From the NCBI GenBank assembly GCA_965231765.1, contig OZ246887.1, positions 5,518,001 through 5,582,000 on the forward strand: DNA of 64,000 nucleotides, read 5' to 3'. Positions 16,045 through 24,974 of the stretch are shown here, in pieces; the first letter of the stretch is position 1; every line of letters starts with the position of its first letter. The notes under the pieces are model-generated. The model worked only from the letters and a program-made list of their open reading frames with translations, ran no database searches and was not told the DNA's origin. The translations under genes were made by a program, and so were the position numbers. The DNA comes from JAAXHF01 sp963665955 (GTDB lineage Bacteria > Desulfobacterota > Binatia > Bin18).

Positions 16045-16083
16045 CGAAAGACACACAAGCTATTGATCTCAGTGATCTCATAG

Positions 16084-16119
16084 GAGGGCAGAGCGACTGA
16101 AAAGGCTCTGCCCTCTTTC
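16084..16119 (+). terminator. Intrinsic terminator after the LLM gene
   Basis: GAGGGCAGAGC at 16084-16094 pairs perfectly with GCTCTGCCCTC at 16105-16115, followed by TTTCACTT. It separates the LLM from the amidohydrolase gene. Confidence 0.75.
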
Positions 16120-16144
16120 ACTTACTAAGGAGGAACTGTCGAGT

Positions 16145-17305
16145 ATGACTGATCTGAATCTCAAAAAGTTTCCCTACTCCGGTGCAATTGATGCGGACGG
16201 GCATATCCTTGAACCTGCCGATGTCTGGGAAAAATATATCGACCCTCAGTATCGCGACCAGGCCATTCGGGTTCGGACTGGCTCAGATGGGCTGGAGATA
16301 TTGGAATTAGACGGCCGACCGTCTAAGTATATGCAGCCAGGCGGACTGGCCGGTTTTGGTGGAATGGGCAAGAGTCATGAAGAAATGGGCCCCAGCCCAG
16401 ATCGCACCTATATGGGCGAAGCCCCGTTTGGCTCGATGGACCCCACCCAACGCTTGGAGCGTATGGATCAAGAAGGGCTGGAGAAAGCTATTGTGTATCC
16501 CAGCCTCGGCTTATTGTGGGAAACTGAAGAGGTGGAAGACTTTGGACTCCAGGCAGCGTTTGCCCGAGCCTATAACCGCTGGGTCGAAGATTTCTGTTCC
16601 GGTACGAATGGACGTCTGGTTCCGATTGCCCACATCTCGATGGGGGATCCCCAAGAGGCGGCTCGGGAGCTGGAACGTGCGGTGAAAAACGGAGCCAAAG
16701 GCGCGTTCTTTGTGCCGTTTACCCCAACCTGGAAGTCACATGCCCATCCGGATTACGATCCGTTCTGGGCCAAAGTTCAAGAGCTTGAAGTGCCGGTGGG
16801 GATTCACCCGAGTGGCGAACCACCGGCCAAACGTGTCCACCAACGCTTCAAAGATATGCAGAAATGGGCGACGTGGCATTTTAACGTGCATGGTGCGCAG
16901 GGGCCATTGCAGGCATTTACGGCTATGTTTCAGTATGGTCTGTTTGACCGTTTTCCTAAGGTCAAAATTGTGGTGCTGGAATCTGGCGCAGGCTGGGCAG
17001 GCTATCTGCTGAACCGCATGGATGCCGTGTATGACAGCCCGCTGGGCGAGAGCGTGCCGCTCAAAGAGAAACCGAGTTATTACTTTCAGCGCCAGTGTTG
17101 GATCTCTGGCGATCCTGATGAAAAAGCGTTTGGCCATGTGGTCGATTTTGTTGGGGCAGATAAGTTCTTCTGGGCGTCCGACTTTCCGCATCCCGACCAT
17201 CCCGGCGACTATATGGAAGAGCTGAATGAACTGGTCGAGCCGATGTCAGATGCGACCCGTCAGAAGGTCATTGGTGATAACGCGGCTCGTGTGTACGGTT
17301 TGTAG
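16145..17305 (+). CDS. Amidohydrolase family 2 protein
   Basis: This 386-aa metal-dependent hydrolase of the ACMSD/uracil-decarboxylase-like group begins IDADGHILEPADVWEKY, where DxH supplies the first metal ligand. It continues with ERMDQEGLEKAIVYPS and a late WASDFPHPDHPG segment with the conserved Asp. These enzymes decarboxylate or hydrolyse ring or carboxylate substrates. ATG follows AAGGAGGAACTGTCGAGT. The genes at 25688 and 27190 are distant paralogs. Confidence 0.9.
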   Translation: MTDLNLKKFPYSGAIDADGHILEPADVWEKYIDPQYRDQAIRVRTGSDGLEILELDGRPSKYMQPGGLAGFGGMGKSHEEMGPSPDRTYMGEAPFGSMDPTQRLERMDQEGLEKAIVYPSLGLLWETEEVEDFGLQAAFARAYNRWVEDFCSGTNGRLVPIAHISMGDPQEAARELERAVKNGAKGAFFVPFTPTWKSHAHPDYDPFWAKVQELEVPVGIHPSGEPPAKRVHQRFKDMQKWATWHFNVHGAQGPLQAFTAMFQYGLFDRFPKVKIVVLESGAGWAGYLLNRMDAVYDSPLGESVPLKEKPSYYFQRQCWISGDPDEKAFGHVVDFVGADKFFWASDFPHPDHPGDYMEELNELVEPMSDATRQKVIGDNAARVYGL

Positions 17306-17321
17306 TGTTGGACTGAGTTGT

Positions 17322-17354
17322 CCGGTTCCCTCTCCCTCAGGGAGAGGGAACCGG
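17322..17354 (+). terminator. 15-bp perfect hairpin after the amidohydrolase
   Basis: CCGGTTCCCTCTCCC at 17322-17336 pairs with 17340-17354 around a 3-nt loop, 17 nt after the stop codon. The arm sequence and the following GTCGAAGGGG resemble palindromic intergenic repeats common in many genomes, so it may be both a repeat and a terminator; no T-tract follows. Confidence 0.55.
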
Positions 17355-17608
17355 GCCTGTCCTGAGCTCGTCGAAGGGGTTAGGGTGGCGCACGACACTG
17401 CCGAATCGAAAAACATCCTCACCACAACCTTCCCCAGGCGTTTGATTCTTCGTCAAGAGGCAGACGACCTCTGTTTTTTGTAAAGACGCTCCGACCGGGC
17501 GTCTCTCTTCCGCTCTCCAGATCATCCCTAGTCTTTCTCAAACTCCCTGTTTATTGTCGCAGACGCCTTTTTCTGTCATGGTGCCAGCTGTGTGAGAGGG
17601 GGCGAAAT

Positions 17609-18241
17609 ATGAGGCGATTGCTTGTCTGTGTGGGTGCAGGTGTTGTGCTATTGACTGCTATGCCAACAAGCCAGGCTGGAGAAGATATTAGAGCCGACCA
17701 AGCTATCCCGCACTACACGGCTAAAGGCGAGCTGATCCGACCCACCGACTATCACTTATGGGTTTTTGTCGGCGCTTCGCTCGGCATGTCGTATGAAGAG
17801 CCGGGAAAAGAAAAGGCTGACGGGCCGGGTATATTCGGCAATGTCTATCTTGAGCCGGCCGCCTACCGACAGTATGTGGAAACGGGAAAATTTCCAGAAA
17901 AGACGATGTTAGCCTTAGCCGTGCACAAGCCGGCTTCTGATGTGTCGATCAATCAACGCGGGTATTTTGAAGGCGAGCAGATAGCGCTCGAAATTGCCCT
18001 CAAAGATCACGAGCAGTTTGAAGAAGGCTGGGCGTATTTCGACTTTCCGATGGGCAAGGATACGGCCAAGGCCTTTCCCAAGGAAACGTGTCATTCCTGC
18101 CATGTGCAGCATGCGGCTGATGACAATGTGTTTGTTCAGTTTTATCCTATTTTGCGCGGTCTGAAGGCACCTGAAAAAAAATTGGATCAGCCGGATCAGC
18201 ACAATCAATCAGACCAGGACGCAAAAACTATGGAGCAGTAA
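17609..18241 (+). CDS. Secreted cytochrome P460-family protein
   Basis: The 210-aa product has a signal peptide (MRRLLVCVGAGVVLLTAMPTSQA) and is exported. The P460 fold is indicated by DYHLWVFVGASLGMSY, FGNVYLEPAAYRQY, GKFPEKTMLALAVHK and the heme c site CHSCH in ETCHSCHVQH near residue 168. Family members bind an unusual heme and oxidise hydroxylamine, or act as c-type cytochromes. The tail after VQFYPILRG is polar (QPDQHNQSDQD) and unstructured. It ends 3 nt before the acyl-CoA dehydrogenase start, so the two are in one operon. Confidence 0.8.
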   Translation: MRRLLVCVGAGVVLLTAMPTSQAGEDIRADQAIPHYTAKGELIRPTDYHLWVFVGASLGMSYEEPGKEKADGPGIFGNVYLEPAAYRQYVETGKFPEKTMLALAVHKPASDVSINQRGYFEGEQIALEIALKDHEQFEEGWAYFDFPMGKDTAKAFPKETCHSCHVQHAADDNVFVQFYPILRGLKAPEKKLDQPDQHNQSDQDAKTMEQ

Positions 18242-18244
18242 GCA

Positions 18245-19435
18245 ATGGATTTTCGCTATACACCTGAGCAAGAAGCTTTTCGGTCAGACTTGCGTGGCTG
18301 GCTGGCGGCAAACCTGTCGCCTGATCTGTGTGTTGAGGATGCTAAAGATGAGCGCATCGCGCCAGATAAAGAGACGTTTGATCTCCGCCGGACCTGGCAG
18401 CGTACAATGTACGACGCTGGCTGGGTGGGAATTGCTTGGCCGCAAGAGTATGGCGGACGTGGCGCAACTCTCCTGGAACAAGTTATTTTTGAGGAAGAGT
18501 ATACTCGAGCGCGAGCACCAGTATTACCCGGTAATTCGGGCATCTCTCTGTGTGGTCCAACACTCATGCAGTGGGGCACGCCAGCCCAAAAAGAGCGGTT
18601 CCTGCAACGCACGCTGAGCGGTGAGACTATCTGGTGTCAGGGCTATTCCGAGCCAGGCGCGGGATCGGACCTAGCCAGCTTACAAACCAAAGCGGCCGAC
18701 ATGGGCGATCATTTTATCGTCAACGGTCAAAAGGTCTGGACGTCTGGCGCCCAGTACGCGGATTGGATTTTTATGCTGGTGCGAACCGATCCGGATGCGC
18801 CCAAGCATAAAGGTATTAGTTACATTCTGGTTGATAAGAGTACGCCTGGCATTACTGTTCGGCCGTTAGTGCTGCTGACTGGCCACGCCCATTTTAACGA
18901 AGTGTTCTTCGAAGATGTCAAAGTACCCAAAGAAAATCTGGTTGGTGAAAAGAACGAAGGCTGGAAGGTTACGGTCACAACGCTGGCGTACGAGCGAGCT
19001 GGTGCTGGCGTGAGTAATCACGATGACCAGATTATGCGACTCGTAGCGCTGGCAAAAGACGTCCCGATTGATGGCCGACCAGCCTGGGAACAAGCCTGGG
19101 TCCGCCAGAATCTCGTTCAGCTCAAAACTGACAGTGAGAGTCTGAAATATACCCGTATGCGCGGCATCACCCGTATGCTCAAAGGCCAACCACCAGGCCC
19201 TGAAGGCTCAATGCTCAAACTGTGTGGGTCTGAGTTAGGCGTGCGGATTGCCACGTTCGCGACCGAACTCCTCGGTGCGCATACGATGGTGAACGAGCCG
19301 TCCGAGTTTGTGCCCGACGCCCCACGTTGGTTTAACCGTATGCTGAGCGCCAGGCAGTACACGATCTCGGCTGGCACGAGTGAAATCCAGCGCAATATTA
19401 TGGGCGAGCGGGTGCTGGGCTTGCCGAAGGGGTGA
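18245..19435 (+). CDS. Acyl-CoA dehydrogenase
   Basis: This 396-aa FAD enzyme has the full acyl-CoA dehydrogenase layout: MDFRYTPEQEAFRSDLRGWL, the FAD-binding WCQGYSEPGAGSDLASL, INGQK-like VNGQKVWTSGAQYADWIF, and the C-terminal SAGTSEIQRNIMGERVLGLP. It oxidises an acyl-CoA to the 2-enoyl-CoA. It follows the cytochrome P460 gene by 3 nt, an uncommon pairing that suggests a dedicated periplasmic electron or oxidation partner. The substrate range is unknown. Confidence 0.92.
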   Translation: MDFRYTPEQEAFRSDLRGWLAANLSPDLCVEDAKDERIAPDKETFDLRRTWQRTMYDAGWVGIAWPQEYGGRGATLLEQVIFEEEYTRARAPVLPGNSGISLCGPTLMQWGTPAQKERFLQRTLSGETIWCQGYSEPGAGSDLASLQTKAADMGDHFIVNGQKVWTSGAQYADWIFMLVRTDPDAPKHKGISYILVDKSTPGITVRPLVLLTGHAHFNEVFFEDVKVPKENLVGEKNEGWKVTVTTLAYERAGAGVSNHDDQIMRLVALAKDVPIDGRPAWEQAWVRQNLVQLKTDSESLKYTRMRGITRMLKGQPPGPEGSMLKLCGSELGVRIATFATELLGAHTMVNEPSEFVPDAPRWFNRMLSARQYTISAGTSEIQRNIMGERVLGLPKG

Positions 19436-19533
19436 GGCTTCTCCTGATCATATCCGAGGCTAAACGGAAAACTCGATGGCAGCTGAAGAACGACAGGGAA
19501 AATGAGTAGAGAAGTGAAAGAAAGGGGTAGGCG

Positions 19534-19782
19534 GTGATTGATTTACGGTATTCTTTAGTGATTGAAGCGACTGAGGATCCGAATTTCTACGGATTTTATT
19601 CCCCGGACTTAGAAGGTTTTACAGGCATCGGCCACTCCATCGAAGACTGTCTATATAAGGCGAAATGGGGCATGGAGGAACATGTCGCTTTGCTACGCGA
19701 GCAGGAGCTCCTCGTACCAACCCCAAACCCTGATCCGACCGTTGTGATCCACAACGAGCAACGGGCAGCGGCCGTTGCATAA
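19534..19782 (+). CDS. HicB-like antitoxin (orphan)
   Basis: The 82-aa protein starts GTG behind AAAGGGGTAGGC. It shows the partial RNase H fold of HicB: YSLVIEATEDPNFYGFYSPDLEGF, then TGIGHSIEDCLYKAKWGMEEHV and PTPNPDPTVV. HicB normally neutralises the small mRNA interferase HicA, but no HicA-like frame of ~60 aa with its RGSH motif is seen on either side. It may be an orphan or act as a stand-alone regulator. Confidence 0.75.
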   Translation: MIDLRYSLVIEATEDPNFYGFYSPDLEGFTGIGHSIEDCLYKAKWGMEEHVALLREQELLVPTPNPDPTVVIHNEQRAAAVA

Positions 19783-19810
19783 AAAGAAAGAAGCTAGCCA
19801 CACCTCTGGG

Positions 19811-20620
19811 CTACTTCTTCACATCCTTATAACTGACCCCGAGTCCGGCCCGGGCATCGCTCTGGATGCCGTATTGAGGAATAGGGTAGTACAAGCCATT
19901 CTTCGCCAACCGGGCCAAGCCATCCAGAGCTTTGGGCAGATACTGCGGTGGCATCGCCATCAATAGCTCATCTTCAAGCACGCCCCCATAACGGCGTTCG
20001 GCATAACACGGAATCGATACACTTGGTTCGCCCGTCAGCTTCGCCCGGCCCCAGGAATCTGCGCAGGCTGACTCGCCAACACTGCCCCACTGCATTTTTT
20101 GATAGCCACTCCATTGCAGGCCATTCACCAGTAGGATCATCTGAGCAGGAGTAGCGTAGATCAGACAAATATCAGGTGGATCGAGACGGCCAGACACAAG
20201 AGGTGATACGGCCAGGCCCTTATACTGACCGTACGGTACAACATCCATCGCCTGTTGGTGAGCAGCGGAATCTTGTTCAGTCTTAAACCACACCCCGGCC
20301 ATATGTTTGCCACATCGCCATCCCTCATCTTGTGGAGCAAGGCCGAGGACAGCTGAACACTGGGTACCGACCATATCCTGGGCGGTCAGGCCGACTGTCC
20401 AGTTCAGGCGTGCAGCCTGGCCGACGATCTGATCGGCAGTGTGTATATCCTTTGGGCGTCGAATTCTGGGCACTGCTTCCATCTCTTCAACCGTTGTAAA
20501 CCACTTCATGCCAATTGGCGTGGCGCGTAAATGTAAACGGCGGTTGAGTTCATCGATCAACTGTGGCCAGTCGTATGTTTGCTGTTCGTTGTCAGCTTCG
20601 ATACTTGTTTGTTGTTCCAT
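19811..20620 (-). CDS. DUF169-family protein
   Basis: I place the start at ATG 20620 behind GGCAGGAGGAAAAACA; 20 extra codons upstream lack a ribosome site. The 269-aa protein has the DUF169 features: LHLRATPIGMKWF, DMVGTQCSAVLGL, PPDICLIYATPAQMILLVNGLQWSGY and the Cys-containing ESACADSWGRAKLTGEPSVSIPCYAER. Function is unknown; several conserved Cys suggest a metal or redox role. It is divergent from the alpha/beta hydrolase gene. Confidence 0.8.
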   Translation of the reverse strand: MEQQTSIEADNEQQTYDWPQLIDELNRRLHLRATPIGMKWFTTVEEMEAVPRIRRPKDIHTADQIVGQAARLNWTVGLTAQDMVGTQCSAVLGLAPQDEGWRCGKHMAGVWFKTEQDSAAHQQAMDVVPYGQYKGLAVSPLVSGRLDPPDICLIYATPAQMILLVNGLQWSGYQKMQWGSVGESACADSWGRAKLTGEPSVSIPCYAERRYGGVLEDELLMAMPPQYLPKALDGLARLAKNGLYYPIPQYGIQSDARAGLGVSYKDVKK

Positions 20621-20796
20621 TGTTTTTCCTCCTGCCTCCTGTGTACCATGCTCCTGGGAGAGCGGCCACTTGTTCCTCAAAATCCTTGTCCATTTGAGCC
20701 TCTATTTGCCCTGAAGCAGGTCATGTATAAGAAGCCTGGAGAGTTGACGAAGACACAGGAAGACTCACTTCTGCGAACTGATGAAAAGGATAGCCA

Positions 20797-21675
20797 ATGG
20801 CACGGATACAGATTAATGGTGTGAATCTTTATGTTGAAGATACTGGCACAGGCGAGGCAATCATCTTCGCCCACGAGTTTGGCGGCGATTCTCGAAGCTG
20901 GTCGCCACAGGTCGGACATTTTGCCGATCGCTACCGCTGCATTACCTACAATGCGCGAGGCTATCCGCCGTCTGACGTGCCTGAAGATGAGTCGCTGTAC
21001 GGACAACAGCTTTCAACTGATGATTTGAAAGGCATGCTCGACGCGCTCAATATTGAACGTGCGTTTGTGGTCGGACTCAGTATGGGTGCATACACCGGCT
21101 TAATGTTTGCCGTGCAGCACCCTGAGCGCGTGCACGGACTCGTGTTTGCGAGTGGTGGCTCAGGCGCCTATCCAGAAACACGCCAGCAATTTTTAGCTGA
21201 TACACAAAAGGTTGCGGACAAGATGTTAGAGTCCGGATCTGTTGACTCTGCTGGAATCTCAGCCGGTCCAAGCCGAGTGCAATTGCAGAATAGAAATCAC
21301 GAGGTCTGGGCGCAGTTTGCCTCTCATTTGTCGGAGCATTCAGCCGTTGGCTCGGCGTATACCTTGCGCCACGTGCAGGCTGAGCGACCGTCGTTGTATG
21401 ATTTTGCGAATGAATTGCGAGCAATGAAAACGCCGACTATTTTGCTCGTTGGAGATGAAGACGAATCGTGTCTTGACGTGAATTTATATATGAAGCGCAC
21501 TATGCCGTATGCCGGGCTCAGTATCTTACCGAAAAGTGGGCATTTGTTGAATCTTGAGGAGCCTGAGCGCTTCAATGCGCTGCTGGATGATTTTTTTCAG
21601 ACGGTCAAAGACGGGAAGTGGGGACGCAGAGACCCGAGGTCTGAAGTTGTGAGTGCGTTTGGGCAGCGGTCTTAG
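20797..21675 (+). CDS. Alpha/beta hydrolase
   Basis: This 292-aa hydrolase of the 3-oxoadipate-enol-lactonase-like type has the oxyanion segment FAHEFGGDSRSW, the nucleophile elbow GLSMGAY near residue 92, the acid LVGDEDESC and the base His in SGHLLNLEEP. The start is ATG behind AAAAGGATAGCCA. It may hydrolyse an ester or lactone from the neighbouring oxidative pathways; the substrate is unknown. Confidence 0.88.
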   Translation: MARIQINGVNLYVEDTGTGEAIIFAHEFGGDSRSWSPQVGHFADRYRCITYNARGYPPSDVPEDESLYGQQLSTDDLKGMLDALNIERAFVVGLSMGAYTGLMFAVQHPERVHGLVFASGGSGAYPETRQQFLADTQKVADKMLESGSVDSAGISAGPSRVQLQNRNHEVWAQFASHLSEHSAVGSAYTLRHVQAERPSLYDFANELRAMKTPTILLVGDEDESCLDVNLYMKRTMPYAGLSILPKSGHLLNLEEPERFNALLDDFFQTVKDGKWGRRDPRSEVVSAFGQRS

Positions 21676-21752
21676 GGATTTCTCGCCGGAAGACCGAGAG
21701 TGTTTTCAGACTTCTCTAGCTACACAGGTGATGGTGTGGTACACCAACGTAA

Positions 21753-22070
21753 ATGAGGGCTCGACTCGTCTTCAATAAGAAAGAAGTCTATCCTGACAGC
21801 AGTTTAACCGAGATTCGGATCTGGCAGGTCGATAAAAGGAAAGCTTTTCCGACAGGGATCAAGTATTCATCTTATTTTATTGGGCCGCCGCCTAGTCGAG
21901 CGATTATTAGAGGATACGATAACCATCATGGCAAAGGGGATCATCAACATTTCCAGGGAATTGAAACTGCTATCACGACTTCGAGTGCGAGTGCTCTTCT
22001 GAAACGATTTCGTCAGGAAGTCGAAAAAGAGCTACAGGACCAAGGAGTAATTCTGAAAGGGGCAGTATGA
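21753..22070 (+). CDS. TumE-like (DUF6516) putative toxin
   Basis: The 105-aa basic protein (ARLVFNKKEVYPDSSLTEIRIW, YSSYFIGPP, ARxIRGYDNHHGKGDHQH) matches the DUF6516/TumE pattern, including the conserved YDNHHGKGDHxH block. TumE is the toxin of two-gene TumE-TumA modules. The frame overlaps the downstream gene by 4 nt (ATGA), so the two are translated together. The biochemical target is unsettled as far as I know. Confidence 0.75.
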   Translation: MRARLVFNKKEVYPDSSLTEIRIWQVDKRKAFPTGIKYSSYFIGPPPSRAIIRGYDNHHGKGDHQHFQGIETAITTSSASALLKRFRQEVEKELQDQGVILKGAV

Positions 22071-22444
22071 AAGTAAAACGGGTCAAGATTGGCGTTCGTC
22101 CTCCAGGAGCGATTTTTGATGAGGCTACACAGCTCCTAGATCAGCTAGAGTCTGGTGAGGCAGTACAGCCCAATGGAGAGTGGCTGTACTTCTCCGACGT
22201 CCGAGAGATGGGGAAAGTGCTTACTCCGAGACGATTAGAATTGCTTAAAGCCATTCGCGACCATCGACCTGACTCCATTCGGTCCCTTGCTACTGCGACG
22301 GAACGGAACGTGAAGAATGTTGCTGAGGACCTCGGGCTGCTTGTCTCACTGGGATTGGTTGAAATGGAAACCCGTGCCGGGACCGGTAGAAAGAAGGCTC
22401 CTCGTGTGGGATATGAGACTTTGACAGTCGAAGTCCATCTGTAG
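22067..22444 (+). CDS. Winged-helix HVO_A0114-like antitoxin/regulator (TumA-like)
   Basis: The 125-aa protein has an ArsR-like winged helix: FSDVREMGKVLTPRRLELLKAI, SIRSLATATERNVKNVAEDLGLL and SLGLVEMETRAGTGRKKAPRV. It is the usual second gene behind TumE-type toxins and should bind the module's own promoter and neutralise the toxin. ATG overlaps the toxin stop codon. Confidence 0.75.
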   Translation: MKVKRVKIGVRPPGAIFDEATQLLDQLESGEAVQPNGEWLYFSDVREMGKVLTPRRLELLKAIRDHRPDSIRSLATATERNVKNVAEDLGLLVSLGLVEMETRAGTGRKKAPRVGYETLTVEVHL

Positions 22445-22855
22445 GTAGGAGCCCATAAAAAGTTGAAATGACTCCCGTTATCTCCCCATCCCTTCGGACA
22501 AGAAAACACCGCTTGGAAACCGTATGAGGACAGAGACTATCCTGACTTTTGTGCCTGCGTAGTTTCGAGGAGACTTAGGAGCTGCCTGGACGTTAGGGAA
22601 TCGTAGATTTCTCTCAGCTGAAATATCGCGTCCGTAGAGATAGCAACAGTGGCAAAAATTGAACCAAGTGGAGTTGTTTTTACTGGGATATGCCACATAC
22701 AAACTAGGCACTGCGCGGCCAAGGAAGAGAAGCCGATGGGGTCCTCCTGGTCGGACGCAGATCAACGTATGCCGCTCTTGTTTGGAGGAAAAGATGCGCC
22801 TGAGTGAATGGGATGTGGAAGGCGCAAGAATCCAGCCTACGGCTTTCAACACAGA
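22445..22855. other. 411-nt stretch without a supported gene
   Basis: Between the TumA-like gene and the racemase fragment no frame shows convincing protein-like sequence or a ribosome site. The missing N-terminal half of the racemase was looked for here and not found. Confidence 0.5.
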
Positions 22856-23209
22856 GTGATTAGCATTCGGACCTTGCCGTTGTACGTCCTTGATGTCGAA
22901 CGCGGCCCCGCTGGCGTCTTAGAAACTTTGTGTGAAGAAGCACGTCGGGCCAGGCAAGAAGATGATGCTGAAGCCATTTTGCTCGGCTGTGCTGGGTTTG
23001 CCAAATTTGCCGAAGAGCTTGAACAGGAACTTGGCCTTCCCGTCCTCGACGGGGTGGTCTGTGCTGTGAAGATGGCTGAAGGAATTGTTGAGCTGGGGGA
23101 AAAAACGAGTAAAGCCAAGACGTATCGACCACCCGAAACAAAATCCTTCACCGGCATGTTTGAACGGTTTGGGAGCCGCAGCCCAGAGCTGCAAAAAAAG
23201 GCTGGATAG
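22856..23209 (+). pseudogene. C-terminal half of an Asp/Glu/hydantoin racemase
   Basis: From GTG 22856 the frame gives VISIRTLPLYVLDV, then EDDAEAILLGCAGFAKFAEE and LGLPVLDGVVCAVKMAEGIV. This is the second domain of a hydantoin racemase-like enzyme with the second catalytic Cys in GCAGF. Family members have ~240 aa; the first domain with the other Cys is missing and not found upstream. The remnant should be inactive. Confidence 0.65.
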
Positions 23210-23281
23210 GGCACCGAGCGCCGAAGATCAGTTGTCGGATATCCTCCTAACTGATACCACGTCGGTTCGAAAAGCCAGCCT

Positions 23282-24511
23282 ATGCCGCAGCAAAATGAAC
23301 CGATAGACAAACCGACACCCGACATCCGCTTTACGTTCCTGCTCGGGACGATGGCCTGTAGTGTTTTTTTCCTCTTGACAGCCCTGGGCATGCTTGGACC
23401 GCTTTTGGCTGACATGTCCCAGGGCTTAGACACCACCGTTCCGGTTGTGGCGCAATTGGTGAGTGCCGCAGCTATATCATGGGCAATGACTGCTCTGGTG
23501 ATTGGGCCGTTCTCTGATACGTATGGCCGCAAACCGATCTTACTGCTCGGCACGATACTGGTTGGGCTCGGCTCAATCGGGACAGGGCTGTCATCGGACT
23601 TTGCCATTACCTCTTTTTTTCGAGTGATTACCGGTATTGGTGGCGGTATGGTCCCGCCGACATGTATGGCTCTGATTGGCGATGTTTTTCCCCGCGAGCG
23701 GCACGCTTCCTCTGTAGCCACAGTGACCATGCAACCAGGCTTGAGTGCTATCTTCGGCATTCCTTTGGTAACGCTGTTGGCAGATTTTGTCGGCTGGCGG
23801 GTTGCCTTTATTACTGTAGGGCTGGCGATGTTTGCATGTACCGCCGGGCTCTTTTTCTTGGCCCCGTACCGGCGTCAGGATCGCGTCGCTCTCAATCTTG
23901 CCGAGCGTCTACAGAAAGTGACTCGTTTCCCGGTGACCTGGCAGCTGGCGTTGACCAATCTGTCGATACGCATGTCGTATGGCTTGATGATGACGTTTTT
24001 CCCAGTCTTTCTTCAGGTCACTTATCGTTTGAGCACCGCGGAAGTGGCTCTGCCTGTCTCTATTGCGGCAGTAGGGACAACTTTTGGCATGTATCTTGGC
24101 GGACAGATAGGCAAGCGTCCTCAGCGTCTCCTACTTGGCGCGCTGACGATAGGCCTCTCGACCCTGCCCGGCATTGCTATTTTTGTGTGGACTGATGGCC
24201 TGTGGCTGACGATAGGGATTGCCAGCATCTTCCTCGTGTTAGCGATGCCTATGGCAACCATGTTGTTCATCGTAGGCACTGAGGTGGGAGGCAGCGCGCG
24301 TGGCACTCTGGCTGGAATTTTGTCTAGCAGTGGCTACGTAAGTTATGCCTTTGCCGCTGCCTTTGGCGGTTTCATGGTTGCCCAATTTGGCTACGGTTCC
24401 TTATCTTTTGCACTTGCTGGCGTAACGATCAGTAGCGCTGTGCTGTTAGTTTTTCTCAAGCAGTCTCAAGCTGAAGACCGCGCCCGCGAATATTTCAGCC
24501 AGGCCGCGTGA
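23282..24511 (+). CDS. MFS transporter
   Basis: The 409-aa protein has 12 predicted transmembrane helices. The MFS motif between helices 2 and 3 is present as GPFSDTYGRKPILLLG, and helix 4 follows as VITGIGGGMVPPTCMALIGD. It belongs to the drug:H+ antiporter-like 12-helix group and probably exports a small organic compound. No strong ribosome site precedes ATG 23282. Confidence 0.88.
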   Translation: MPQQNEPIDKPTPDIRFTFLLGTMACSVFFLLTALGMLGPLLADMSQGLDTTVPVVAQLVSAAAISWAMTALVIGPFSDTYGRKPILLLGTILVGLGSIGTGLSSDFAITSFFRVITGIGGGMVPPTCMALIGDVFPRERHASSVATVTMQPGLSAIFGIPLVTLLADFVGWRVAFITVGLAMFACTAGLFFLAPYRRQDRVALNLAERLQKVTRFPVTWQLALTNLSIRMSYGLMMTFFPVFLQVTYRLSTAEVALPVSIAAVGTTFGMYLGGQIGKRPQRLLLGALTIGLSTLPGIAIFVWTDGLWLTIGIASIFLVLAMPMATMLFIVGTEVGGSARGTLAGILSSSGYVSYAFAAAFGGFMVAQFGYGSLSFALAGVTISSAVLLVFLKQSQAEDRAREYFSQAA

Positions 24512-24622
24512 TCAAACTGGTCTGGTCTTGGGCCGTCACGCGTGCCACTATTTCAGATTGACATATGGCAAAGGTGCCTGGCACGACTACTTAAAAGTTC
24601 TGAAGCATTTTGTTCGATTTTT

Positions 24623-24958
24623 CTACAGAGGTGCGTCTCGGCCAGGGAATCTGAGAATCTGAACGTTTTTGTGGTAGACGCAACGATAGGTAGGCGGCTG
24701 TTTCTCTGGCACGGATTCGAGGACTCTGCGGCCGGTACGTTCCTCAAAGATGCTGATCCATTCTATGATCTGTTCAGGGCGCAGATAGAAGCCCGGCTTG
24801 CCGACGGCTTTCTCAATATGCCGAGCGACGCCTCCAGCTGTGAGCATCCTATCTGGTACGCCCCGATAGGCGCTGACCACATACTGGGCGATATCATTTT
24901 CAACTGTTCTGTAGGCTACGCCAAATCCAAGACTCACCGCTCGATCTGCGACACACAT
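24623..24958 (-). CDS. Unknown protein, second gene of a two-gene operon
   Basis: ATG 24958 is behind GAAAGGG. The 111-aa product reads well as protein: VSLGFGVAYRTVENDIAQYVV, then VARHIEKAVGKPGFYLRPEQ and IIEWISIFEERTGRRVLES. No family is recognised. It starts 17 nt after the stop of the gene at 24975-25523. A plus-strand frame over the same DNA looks like a shadow. Confidence 0.5.
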   Translation of the reverse strand: MCVADRAVSLGFGVAYRTVENDIAQYVVSAYRGVPDRMLTAGGVARHIEKAVGKPGFYLRPEQIIEWISIFEERTGRRVLESVPEKQPPTYRCVYHKNVQILRFPGRDAPL

Positions 24959-24974
24959 GTGATAGCCCTTTCTC

